Positions 27,654 to 36,264 of a DNA stretch of 45,204 nt are shown here, piece after piece; position 1 is the first letter of the stretch; every line of letters begins with the position of its first letter. The stretch lies in assembly GCA_031263725.1 (NCBI GenBank), contig JAISFF010000034.1, positions 1 through 45,204 on the forward strand. Reading direction: 5' to 3'. The notes under the pieces are model-generated. The model worked only from the letters and a program-made list of their open reading frames with translations, was not told the DNA's origin and ran no database searches. The DNA comes from Lysobacteraceae bacterium. Its GTDB lineage: Bacteria > Pseudomonadota > Gammaproteobacteria > Xanthomonadales > Xanthomonadaceae. The position numbers and the translations under genes are program-made.

Positions 27654-27992
27654 TCAGCCCGGCGCCATGTCGCGGATGTTCGTGGTGATCCCGCTGGCTT
27701 TGACCCGTTCGATACCCTTGTCGCGCGATTCGGCATTGGGATGTACCACGCTTTTGCCGAGGATCTGCTTGCTGACGGTATTCAAAATGAAGAAAAAGGA
27801 GCCGTCGGCCGCCTGCGCGCGTTGATAGCATGCATCCTCCTGACAGTTGCGTTGCACCATGGCGATGCCGGCCTCGGCGGATTTCTTCGCCAGGTACATC
27901 TGGCTGTTGAGAATGACATCACCGTTCTCGGCCTTGAGGGTGAAACTGTATTGCCCATTTCTGGCCCTTTTCAGATCGAACATCGCAGTCAC
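27654..27992 (-). CDS. YegP/DUF1508 family protein (copy 2)
   Basis: Again 112 residues with two DUF1508 repeats: MFDLKRARNGQYSFTLK with ILNSQMYLAKKSAEAGIAMV, and GSFFFILNTVSKQILGKS. It shares ILNS-MY-AKKSAEAGI with copy 1 but the second repeat has drifted. The GTG start is preferred because GAGGAG lies six bases ahead of it; an ATG three codons later is too far from that site. Confidence 0.88.
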   Translation of the reverse strand: MTAMFDLKRARNGQYSFTLKAENGDVILNSQMYLAKKSAEAGIAMVQRNCQEDACYQRAQAADGSFFFILNTVSKQILGKSVVHPNAESRDKGIERVKASGITTNIRDMAPG

Positions 27993-28489
27993 GAAAGGCT
28001 CCTCGGCGGCAAGTGGAGAGTGCTCGGTACCAGTCTAGGATACAGCTGCGAAATGCCCATCTTCAGTGATCTAAATCAGGTACGCAGATGGCGGTGGAGC
28101 CTGCCGGCAAGGCGGCCGTGTCCGGCATCCTCAAACGCAATGGCAAAGGGTACCCCCGGGGAGTCAACAACATCAGCGGCGACATGCTCCACCCGGACAT
28201 CATCAAGGAGTCCTGCCCAACCATGCGGCCGTATGGATTCCGGCGGCAATCCTTCACGTCCAGCGATGGCATGGCGGAAGTGACGCTGGCCATCCGTATC
28301 GCCGCCCCGGACTTGCCACCCGCCACGGTCGCCATCGAGACCTCGTCGATGGCATCTTGGCCTGATGCGCAACGTCGATATGTCGCGTGCAGCAAGCCAT
28401 TGCTGTCCACGACGGTCGCGGATGTGGATGCAACCCCCTCCTGCCGGAAGGTTGCGTGGGCCGCCTGCGGGTCCCTGCGGTTGGCTAGG
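27993..28489 (+). other. unassigned region with a coding-like frame (about 28088-28480)
   Basis: No gene can be named. From the ATG at 28088 the plus-strand frame has high G+C at third codon positions and purine-rich first positions, as real genes here do. It begins MAVEPAGKAAVSGILKRN and runs into the P450 remnant, but I recognise no domain and there is no good ribosome site. It may be the decayed 5' part of the P450 gene or of a neighbour. The opposite strand has an equally long open frame that fits less well. Confidence 0.3.
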
Positions 28490-29104
28490 TCAGGGTCGCT
28501 ACTGCCGCCGGACGTAGTTCGCATGACGCTGGTTATGCCGTGCATGCGCATGTACCGAAACCATCATCGCCACCATGAGCCAGGCCACGTATGTGCCGGC
28601 GACATATCCGGAGATACTGCAGCGTCTCCGCGAGGAAACGGAACGCTTGCGGAATGGTGGCACCCCCGATTGGGCGGCGGCCTTGTCCGGCCTGGAGCTG
28701 CTGGAAGCCTTCATTCCCGAGGCGGTGCAGCTGTTCCCGGCAACGCCGATTCTGGCGCGGCTGGCACAGTCTCCAGCCCGGATCGGCGACCAGGCAAGCC
28801 GGGGCGGAGCGTGCTCATCTCGTAGATCGGCGCGCAGCACGATCGGCGTTTCTGCCCGGATACTGGGAGCCGGCACTGGAGAGGCGCAAAGGCGCGTTGA
28901 ATCTTGGTACAGGTATTGCTTTCGGTTTCGGTCCCGGGATATGCGGCGGCAGAAATTCGCGCGGGTGGAACTGGCCAGGGCGCTGGATGTGTGCCTGTGG
29001 CACGGGATTTCCAGCGGACGACGACACCGCCTTCGGTGTTCCGCTGGAAATCGCAGATGTTTTACGAAGGCGGGCAGCCGGTCCGGGACCATCTGCGGGG
29101 CTGA
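28490..29104 (+). pseudogene. cytochrome P450 remnant, several frameshifts
   Basis: P450 pieces follow each other in the right order but in different frames. An I-helix start (PPDVVRMTLV, about 28507) is followed by TETIIATMSQ and a J-helix-like YPEILQRLREETERL. The K-helix region FIPEAVQLFPATPILARLA (28710) has Gln where ExxR needs Arg. Then come KPGRSVLIS, YWEPALERRK (28861) and the haem loop FGFGPGICGG with Cys at 28942. One base out of frame is QKFARVELARALDV, and the C-terminus ends RWKSQMFYEGGQPVRDHLRG. At least four frame changes and the lost ExxR Arg show it cannot make a working enzyme. The N-terminal half is missing or unrecognisable. Known: the P450 motif order. Inferred: a decayed gene. 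Confidence 0.78.
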
Positions 29105-29135
29105 GCCGGTCATTGCATCGCTTCCGAAAACACGG

Positions 29136-29166
29136 AAGGCGGCCCCATCGGGCCGCCTTTATATTT
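29136..29166 (+). terminator. bidirectional-looking terminator between P450 remnant and ilvE
   Basis: AAGGCGGCCC and GGGCCGCCTT form a perfect 10-bp stem with loop CATC, followed on the plus strand by TATATTT. It could end transcripts from both the P450 remnant and the convergent ilvE gene. Confidence 0.75.
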
Positions 29167-29183
29167 CCGCAAGAACCGGATTG

Positions 29184-30287
29184 TCAGGCCGGAGACAGCC
29201 GCGCCATCCAGCCATGCGGGTCGGGAAGGTGTCCGTACTGGATATCGGTCAGTTCCTTGCGCAGCGACATGGTCAATTCGCCGGCTGGCGCATCCGGGCG
29301 GCCGACGCTGAATCCGGGACCCTTGATTTCGGCGATCGGAGTGACGACGGCGGCCGTGCCGCAGGCGAATACTTCGCTGATCTCGCCCGAGCTCACTCCC
29401 TCGCGCAGTTCCTCGAACGCGATCCGGCGTTCGACCACCTTGATGCCCCGGTCCCGCGCCAGTTGCAGGATGCTTTCGCGGGTGATGCCTTCGAGAATGC
29501 TGCCCGACAGTGCCGGCGTGACCAGCGAGCCGTCCCGGTACACCAGACAGATATTCATGCCGCCCAGTTCTTCCAGATACGTCTGCTCGACATCGTCGAG
29601 GAACAGAACCTGCGAACAGCCTTGCGCATAAGCTTCCTGCTGCGGCAGCAGCGAGGCCGCATAGTTGCCGCCGCACTTGGCTGCGCCGGTGCCGCCGCGG
29701 CCGGCGCGCGAATACTCGGTGGACAGCCAGATCGAGACCGGCGCGACGCCGTTGGCGAAATAGGGACCGGAAGGACTGGCGATGACGTAATAACTGGCCT
29801 TGTGCGCCGAACGCACGCCCAGGAACGCTTCGCTGGAAATCATGAACGGGCGGAAATACATGCTCGTTTCGTTGGCGGAGGGCACCCAGTCGTCATCGAC
29901 GGCCATCAGCTGCCGCAGCGATTCGGTGAATTCCGCGACCGGCAGTTCCGGCAGCGCCAACCGGTGCGCCGAGCGCTGCATGCGCGCGCCGTTGGCTTCC
30001 GGACGGAAGGTCCAGACCGAACCGTCGGCATGGCGATAGCCCTTGATGCCCTCGAAGATTTCCTGCCCGTAGTGCAGCACCGAGGTGGCTGGATCCAGTT
30101 GCAATGGCCCGTAGGGGCGAACTTCCGCGTCGTGCCAGGCCTGTTCCCTGTCCCACTCGATCGCGACCATGTGATCGGTGAAATACTTGCCGAATCCCGG
30201 CACGGCCAGAATGGCCTCGCGTTCGGCGGCGGGTTTGGGATTCCGCGAACGGGTCACGCGGTATTGCAGTGGGGCGGCGTTGGTCAT
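29184..30287 (-). CDS. ilvE: branched-chain amino acid aminotransferase
   Basis: IlvE moves the amino group between glutamate and the keto acids of leucine, isoleucine and valine using pyridoxal phosphate. The 367 residues fit the longer, BCAT-type branch of fold IV enzymes. The PLP-lysine motif is GAAKCGGNYAASLLP, and EIFEGIKGYRHADG and EVFACGTAAVVTPI are typical. The ATG of MTNAAPLQYRV has AGGAAGAT ahead of it. It works downstream of leuB for leucine although the two genes are 9 kb apart, and it draws on the glutamate made by the divergent gdhA next door. Confidence 0.96.
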   Translation of the reverse strand: MTNAAPLQYRVTRSRNPKPAAEREAILAVPGFGKYFTDHMVAIEWDREQAWHDAEVRPYGPLQLDPATSVLHYGQEIFEGIKGYRHADGSVWTFRPEANGARMQRSAHRLALPELPVAEFTESLRQLMAVDDDWVPSANETSMYFRPFMISSEAFLGVRSAHKASYYVIASPSGPYFANGVAPVSIWLSTEYSRAGRGGTGAAKCGGNYAASLLPQQEAYAQGCSQVLFLDDVEQTYLEELGGMNICLVYRDGSLVTPALSGSILEGITRESILQLARDRGIKVVERRIAFEELREGVSSGEISEVFACGTAAVVTPIAEIKGPGFSVGRPDAPAGELTMSLRKELTDIQYGHLPDPHGWMARLSPA

Positions 30288-30717
30288 GGGATCTTCCTGC
30301 AAACGGTCGATGGACGGCCTCGGCATCGCTTGCGTATCTCGCGAAGCAGGCCGTGGGCGGTCCGGAGGAGTTTCCTATCCTACTACCAGAAATTCCGGGT
30401 GTGACACGGCGACGGCGGGAATTGCGCAATGAAATCCCCGGTCGCTGCGGCCGGAGCGGCGCACGGAACCGCAGTTGCGCTCGATCCGCAATGGAAACAG
30501 GTGATTGCAGATGCGGCCCTGTGTCGCTGGAATGGCCAGGGCGGTGCCGGTGACGTGTATTGCTTTGTCCACCGCCCGCGTTTCGGAGAGGTGTGCTAAA
30601 TTCCGGAAGGAGTGGGGTGCGAGCCGTGCGGGTGACTCAGGCCGGGCAATCGTATGCCGCGATAGTTCTTTGTAGCAAACCGATCGACTGGCCTTCGCGC
30701 CAACTTAAGGGGCAAAG
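30288..30717. other. divergent regulatory region between ilvE and gdhA
   Basis: This 430-bp space must carry the ilvE and gdhA promoters. It contains one short plus-strand frame (30429-30599) listed separately. I saw no known riboswitch fold. Confidence 0.4.
30429..30599 (+). CDS. possible 56-residue small protein upstream of gdhA
   Basis: I do not recognise it. The frame starts with MKSPVAAAGAAHG and continues DPQWKQVIADAALCRWNGQG to a Cys at the end (RPRFGEVC), with a GGGA about nine bases before the ATG. Composition is plausible for a soluble protein and there are three cysteines. No neighbour explains it, and chance cannot be ruled out. Confidence 0.3.
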   Translation: MKSPVAAAGAAHGTAVALDPQWKQVIADAALCRWNGQGGAGDVYCFVHRPRFGEVC

Positions 30718-32055
<1,338 letters not shown>

Positions 32056-32462
32056 GCATGGGGTATCGACGGCACCCGCCATGCACGGGTGCCGTCATCA
32101 TTCGGCGCCGGAGAGCATGTCGCGCCAATCCGGTTCAGGAAAGAAATGATTCGCCGCCGGGCGGATAGCAAACGGCCCTGTCCCTCCCGGCTCGTCGAAT
32201 CGGGTCCCAATCCAAGTCTGGCCTACCATTGTTGTTGCGGAAACCGGAACAGCTTGCGTTCCCAGATACTGGTTTTCGGTGCGATCCTGTTGGCTGCGGC
32301 CAGATAATCCCGGATGCGCATCAGGCTTTCACGGCGCGGCATGGGGTGTCTGGGCACGGTGTTGCATTCGCGCGACAGACAGGTGTTGCTGCTTACACTG
32401 CTTCTGAATCCGCCGCGAGCTTAAGGTCTGGCTCCTTACATATATTATTGGGTTGAAACAAG
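32056..32462. other. intergenic region after gdhA
   Basis: Apart from the gdhA hairpin at its start, no gene is supported in these 407 bp. A short AT-rich stretch (ACATATATTATTGGG) just ahead of the next gene may be part of its promoter. Confidence 0.4.
32068..32100 (+). terminator. hairpin terminator of gdhA
   Basis: GACGGCACCCG and CGGGTGCCGTC form a perfect 11-bp stem with a 7-nt loop, 12 bases after the gdhA stop. The tail ATCATT is only weakly T-rich. Confidence 0.65.
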
Positions 32463-32849
32463 ATGAATCTTCCGCTGCATTTCGGGATGCTCGGCGCCCT
32501 CGAGGCGGGCCTGATCGCTTTGCTGGTCGGGTTTGCGATCTATGCTCCCTGGGCATGGTTCTGCCGCCGCCAGAACTGGGGACCCGGTCATGTGGTCGGC
32601 TGGGCCTTGCTGGGCGCGATCGCGATCGGTGCCGGCTGGGACGTGTGGAACCTGTTCTACACCAGCATCGTCAAGCTGGAGTCTCCGCTGTATGCCAGGA
32701 TCGCGCTGAACAGCATCCACGACCCCGATATGCTGGGTACGCGCGTGGTGCTGGAAATCATCGGCGCCATGGCCGGAGTCTGCCTGGGCTGGCTGGCTTT
32801 CAGCCGGCGCCACGAGACCGGGCGGAAACTGGGTGCGGAAGGACCGTAA
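32463..32849 (+). CDS. inner-membrane protein of unknown function
   Basis: No named family is recognised. The 128 residues have three hydrophobic stretches, about 10-33 (LGALEAGLIALLVGFAIYAP), 44-62 (VVGWALLGAIAIGAGWDVW) and 96-115 (VVLEIIGAMAGVCLGWLAF), with a Lys/Arg-rich tail. It probably spans the inner membrane three times. The next gene, a HAD hydrolase, starts 141 bp later on the same strand. Confidence 0.7.
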   Translation: MNLPLHFGMLGALEAGLIALLVGFAIYAPWAWFCRRQNWGPGHVVGWALLGAIAIGAGWDVWNLFYTSIVKLESPLYARIALNSIHDPDMLGTRVVLEIIGAMAGVCLGWLAFSRRHETGRKLGAEGP

Positions 32850-32990
32850 TCCGCGTCGATACGGTGGCGGATCGCCCTGGACCTCGTCCGGGCGGGTTCG
32901 CGAAGTCGCGTCCCGGCATGATGCGTGTCGTTTGTGCCTTGAGGGATAGGCAATGCGTTCGAAATGGCGCCATCTGCAGGAGTCGTGGCA

Positions 32991-33767
32991 ATGACTGGAC
33001 AACGTATCGAGGCACCGGAGTCTTCCATCGAGCTGGTCGGATTCGATGGCGACGATACCCTCTGGCGCAGCGAGGATTATTATCGTGCCGCCGAGCGTGA
33101 TTTCGAGGCCATCGTCGGTACCTATGTCGATCTGAGCGATGCGGACACTCTGCGGTACCTGCTGGCGGTGGAACGGCGCAATCTGCGGGTGTTCGGCTAT
33201 GGTGCCAAGGGCATGACCCTGTCGATGATCGAGGCGGCCATCGAACTGACCGGGCAGCGCATCAGTGCGGCGGACCTGCAACGGGTCATCGAGATCGGCC
33301 GCGCCACGTTGCAGCATCCCGTCGAATTGATCGAAGGCATACGCGCGGCGGTGGAGGCGATCGCTTCCCGATATCCGCTGGTGTTGATTACCAAGGGAGA
33401 CCTGTTCCATCAGGAATCCAAGATCGCCCAGTCCGGCCTGGCCGATCTGTTTCCCCGCATCGAGGTGGTATCGGAGAAGGATGTCGCCACTTATGCCAAG
33501 GTATTGCAGGAATTCGATCTGCCAGCGTCGCGGTTCCTGATGATCGGCAATTCGCTGCGATCGGATATCGCGCCGGTGGTCGGGCAGGGAGGATGGGGTA
33601 TCCATATTCCCTATTCCATGACTTGGGTACATGAGGCCGAGCACGATCTGTCACCGGATCATCCGCGGGTTTTCACAGTGGAAACGCCAGCCGAGTTGCC
33701 GCAAGCGGTATCTGCGGTGGCGGAAAATGCGGCGGAGATGACCAAGACGGGATTGAAACATGCATAG
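32991..33767 (+). CDS. HAD-superfamily hydrolase
   Basis: The 258-residue protein shows the HAD motifs: the nucleophile stretch ELVGFDGDDTLWRS (motif I DxDDT), motif II LVLITKGDLFHQ, a conserved Lys in VVSEKDVATYAK, and the acidic motif FLMIGNSLRSDIAPVV. A helical cap lies at about residues 40-115. HAD phosphatases act on small phosphorylated molecules; the substrate cannot be read from sequence. The ATG of MTGQRIEAP is preferred over one nine codons earlier because GGAG stands at the right distance. It overlaps the next gene by 8 bases. Confidence 0.9.
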   Translation: MTGQRIEAPESSIELVGFDGDDTLWRSEDYYRAAERDFEAIVGTYVDLSDADTLRYLLAVERRNLRVFGYGAKGMTLSMIEAAIELTGQRISAADLQRVIEIGRATLQHPVELIEGIRAAVEAIASRYPLVLITKGDLFHQESKIAQSGLADLFPRIEVVSEKDVATYAKVLQEFDLPASRFLMIGNSLRSDIAPVVGQGGWGIHIPYSMTWVHEAEHDLSPDHPRVFTVETPAELPQAVSAVAENAAEMTKTGLKHA

Positions 33768-34239
33768 ACGATCGGGCCTTCTTCTGTACTGCTTCCTGCG
33801 GTTGTCGACGCTGGCGCCGGTCGTCCTTGCCGTGCAGGCTTCCGGTGTAATGGCGGATACGGCCTACATTCCGGATACCGGCGATGCCTGGATCGATCGG
33901 CGGCTGGACGATATCAATGCCTATGCATGGCGATATGGCGGCAGCTTTCTCGACGAGTTGAATCGTTACGGCGGGATGCCGCCGGATTATGCCGGAGCGC
34001 TGATGCGCAACCATCGGTGGATGCCCGGCGATGTCTATTTCGCGGCGATGCTGGCGGCGGAACTGGATCTGTCGTATCGGGAAGTGGTCCGTGAACGGTC
34101 GCGCCATCGCGGCAAGTCCTGGGGCGATATCGTGGACAGGCTGGCGGACGCGCGGGCGAATGATTGCCTTCGGGAGATCAGGCAGCGTATCCGCGCCAGT
34201 TATCGGCATTGGGCACGGCCTTTGGATGCGCCTGATTGA
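33760..34239 (+). CDS. exported protein of unknown function
   Basis: I do not recognise this family. The 159 residues start with a signal peptide (hydrophobic stretch LRLSTLAPVVLAVQASG). The mature part is rich in Tyr, Arg and Asp, with WIDRRLDDINAYAWRYGGSF and PPDYAGALMRNHRWMPGDVY, suggesting an all-helical fold. It overlaps the HAD gene by 8 bases, so it is likely translated from the same message. A periplasmic location is expected. Confidence 0.68.
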   Translation: MHRRSGLLLYCFLRLSTLAPVVLAVQASGVMADTAYIPDTGDAWIDRRLDDINAYAWRYGGSFLDELNRYGGMPPDYAGALMRNHRWMPGDVYFAAMLAAELDLSYREVVRERSRHRGKSWGDIVDRLADARANDCLREIRQRIRASYRHWARPLDAPD

Positions 34240-34404
34240 TCGCGCCGCGCCGGCACGTTTTCCGCGTTCGGTGCGGAATAGGACTGGATGAACAGTGAAT
34301 GATTCCAGGACCGGATGGGCCATTCGCGTGTTTAGGGTATATCGTGTATTCCGTTTCTCCGTTTCGTCCCTCCCCCCTCCCTCCAATCAACAGGAGTCAT
34401 GACT

Positions 34405-34539
34405 ATGAAGCGTGCGATCACTCTGGCTTTGCTGTCGCTGTTTGTGGCAGGTGTGCTTTCCGGCTGCAATACCATCCATGGCGCCGGCAAGGATGTCGAG
34501 CGCGCGGGCGAAAAGATTCAGGATGCCTCCGGCAAGTAA
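34405..34539 (+). CDS. entericidin A/B-family small lipoprotein
   Basis: A 44-residue lipoprotein: signal peptide MKRAITLALLSLFVAGVLSG, lipobox LSGC (Cys21), then NTIHGAGKDVERAGEKIQD. The tail GAGKDVERAGEKIQ is the hallmark of entericidins, stationary-phase lipoproteins of unclear role. AGGAG is correctly spaced for this ATG; the ATG two codons upstream is too close to it. Confidence 0.88.
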   Translation: MKRAITLALLSLFVAGVLSGCNTIHGAGKDVERAGEKIQDASGK

Positions 34540-34647
34540 GCCTCCCGGGCTTCGCTATGCGCAATGGGCCGGCATGACCGGCCCATTCGCGTTTCAGGGG
34601 ATGGCGGCACGGGGCGCCGCCTGCCCGCTATGGCGATGATGTAGCGA

Positions 34648-35220
34648 TCAGCGGGTATAGGCCGGGTATTGGAACCGCCCGAGTTCGCTGATCCACTGAT
34701 TGCCCATTCGCCTGATCTCGGTCACGTCCGGTGTTTCGGCGTAAGGCAGGCGCTTGGCGAACTGATAGCTCATCACCCCGTCCGCGGTTTCGACAAAACG
34801 GATCAGATCGTATTCGTAATAAGCGTTATTGGGTTCTTTCAGCAGCGCGATCAACAGGATGTCGCGATCGTCGCCTGCCGTCTTGGCATAGGTCTGTGGC
34901 TCTTCCACCAGGTTGGGGCGGAGCATCCGCAGATACTGCGGGAAAACATCCCCGATTTTCCGCGCATTCTTGAAATGCCTTGCCGCAATCAGCGTATTCC
35001 ATTCCGCCAGGGTATCGGAGCCGCTCAGGTACTCGTTGACGGTGGATGCGGCGGTGACGTTGACGTAGGACAGGCGATAGCGCGTCCCCTGGAAGGTGAT
35101 CTGGCGCGCGCGCGGCGAGTAGGTTTCGTAGTTGGCATCCGAGCCTTGTGCTTGCGCATGGGAAGGGACCGGCAAGGCCGGGCAACAGATCAGCAGGAAA
35201 GCGGCAAGCAGGCGTTTCAT
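34648..35220 (-). CDS. periplasmic protein of unknown function
   Basis: The 190 residues begin with a clear signal peptide (MKRLLAAFLLICCPALPVPS, cleavage near SHAQA). The mature part has no named domain that I can see; segments such as ITFQGTRYRLSYVNVTAAST and YEYDLIRFVETADGVMSYQF suggest a compact beta-rich fold. It is followed upstream on the same strand by another exported protein about 105 bp away, so the two may be co-transcribed. Confidence 0.72.
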   Translation of the reverse strand: MKRLLAAFLLICCPALPVPSHAQAQGSDANYETYSPRARQITFQGTRYRLSYVNVTAASTVNEYLSGSDTLAEWNTLIAARHFKNARKIGDVFPQYLRMLRPNLVEEPQTYAKTAGDDRDILLIALLKEPNNAYYEYDLIRFVETADGVMSYQFAKRLPYAETPDVTEIRRMGNQWISELGRFQYPAYTR

Positions 35221-35324
35221 GAGCGGTTCTTCAGGCGTTTTGTGGACTGGAATGCGAGGCCGCCGGAAGAACGTTTCCGGCGGCTCTGGAGCATATACCT
35301 TCTGTGCGCCCGAAGGATTCCGGC

Positions 35325-36158
35325 TCACCGATAGGGCGGGTCCGCGACGAAGCCGTTGGGGAATGCGCTGGGGCGGACATCGTGGTAGTCCGGACGGCCG
35401 GGGCGCGGAATGATGCCCAATGCGGTCAGGCGCCGGGCCGTGTCGTACCGCACCTCGGTGATCTGGGCGGGTGCATTGCTGGCGCGCCGGAAGTCAGTCT
35501 GTCCCACGGGCGACCATTCGCGCGCGCCATGTCCGGTGCCGATCTGCTGTTGCGCGCGGCTGGCGTTGGAGTAGCTTTTGGCCGAGCTGACTTCTTCGTC
35601 GATGCTGTCGGCGGCGGGGGTGGACGGCTCCGCCGACATTCCGGTTGCGGGAGATGCGTCGCGGCGGCGTTCGCTTCTGGCCATTTCCGGCGCGATTATC
35701 TGCCTTGGCCGATATGGCGGACGCTCCTGGAACACGGCGACGCCGATGACGCCGACGTTGGCGGCCCTTCCGGTACGCGCCGCGTAGCTATCGCCCTTGT
35801 CGGTGAAGACGAACTGGGCGATTTCGCTCAGGGACTTGCGCCAGCCCGAAATCTCGGCGGTTTCCCAGGGGCCCAGCACATAGCCGGTTTGCGAGGCGGA
35901 GGCGGTCTGGCCGGAGACGGCGTTGACACCGTCGACCGACAGCACCACCAGCACGCGTTGTCCCGTGGTATTGCTCAGTCGCACCGAGTAACGGTGCCCG
36001 GGTGTTCCGGCGACCCAGGTGTCGCCGCGATGCGGATACTGGGGCAGCCATTGGCCGTTGTCGCGATCGACCAACGCGACATCGACCAGCGGACCGGCGG
36101 CGGCGGCGGCGGAGCAGGTCGACAGGGCGGCGGCGAGGATCAGGGAAAAGCGGGACAT
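35325..36158 (-). CDS. exported protein of unknown function
   Basis: The 277 residues start with a signal peptide (MSRFSLILAAALSTCSAAAA). A folded N-terminal part follows (to about residue 150; GHRYSVRLSNTTGQRVLVVL, WETAEISGWRKSLSEIAQFVF), then a long low-complexity linker and a C-terminal tail with PRPGRPDYHDVRPSAF. The N-terminal part looks like an immunoglobulin- or DUF-type beta sandwich, but I cannot name it. GGAG is correctly placed before the ATG. It diverges from trpS. Confidence 0.75.
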   Translation of the reverse strand: MSRFSLILAAALSTCSAAAAAGPLVDVALVDRDNGQWLPQYPHRGDTWVAGTPGHRYSVRLSNTTGQRVLVVLSVDGVNAVSGQTASASQTGYVLGPWETAEISGWRKSLSEIAQFVFTDKGDSYAARTGRAANVGVIGVAVFQERPPYRPRQIIAPEMARSERRRDASPATGMSAEPSTPAADSIDEEVSSAKSYSNASRAQQQIGTGHGAREWSPVGQTDFRRASNAPAQITEVRYDTARRLTALGIIPRPGRPDYHDVRPSAFPNGFVADPPYR

Positions 36159-36264
36159 GATGTGTTCTCCGTGGAAGGCTATAGCGACCAACGCGCGGAG
36201 GGCGCGAACGGGGTTGCCGCGCGAAAGGTTAAAATACCCGGTTCACGAATCAGAAAGCTGTGTC

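Noticed and set aside
28575-30404. A 609-residue plus-strand frame
   Set aside because: Only its first part belongs to the P450 remnant; the rest is antisense to ilvE, which has strong family motifs.
30600-30717. A riboswitch ahead of gdhA
   Set aside because: The spacer has some possible hairpins but no conserved riboswitch core that I recognise.
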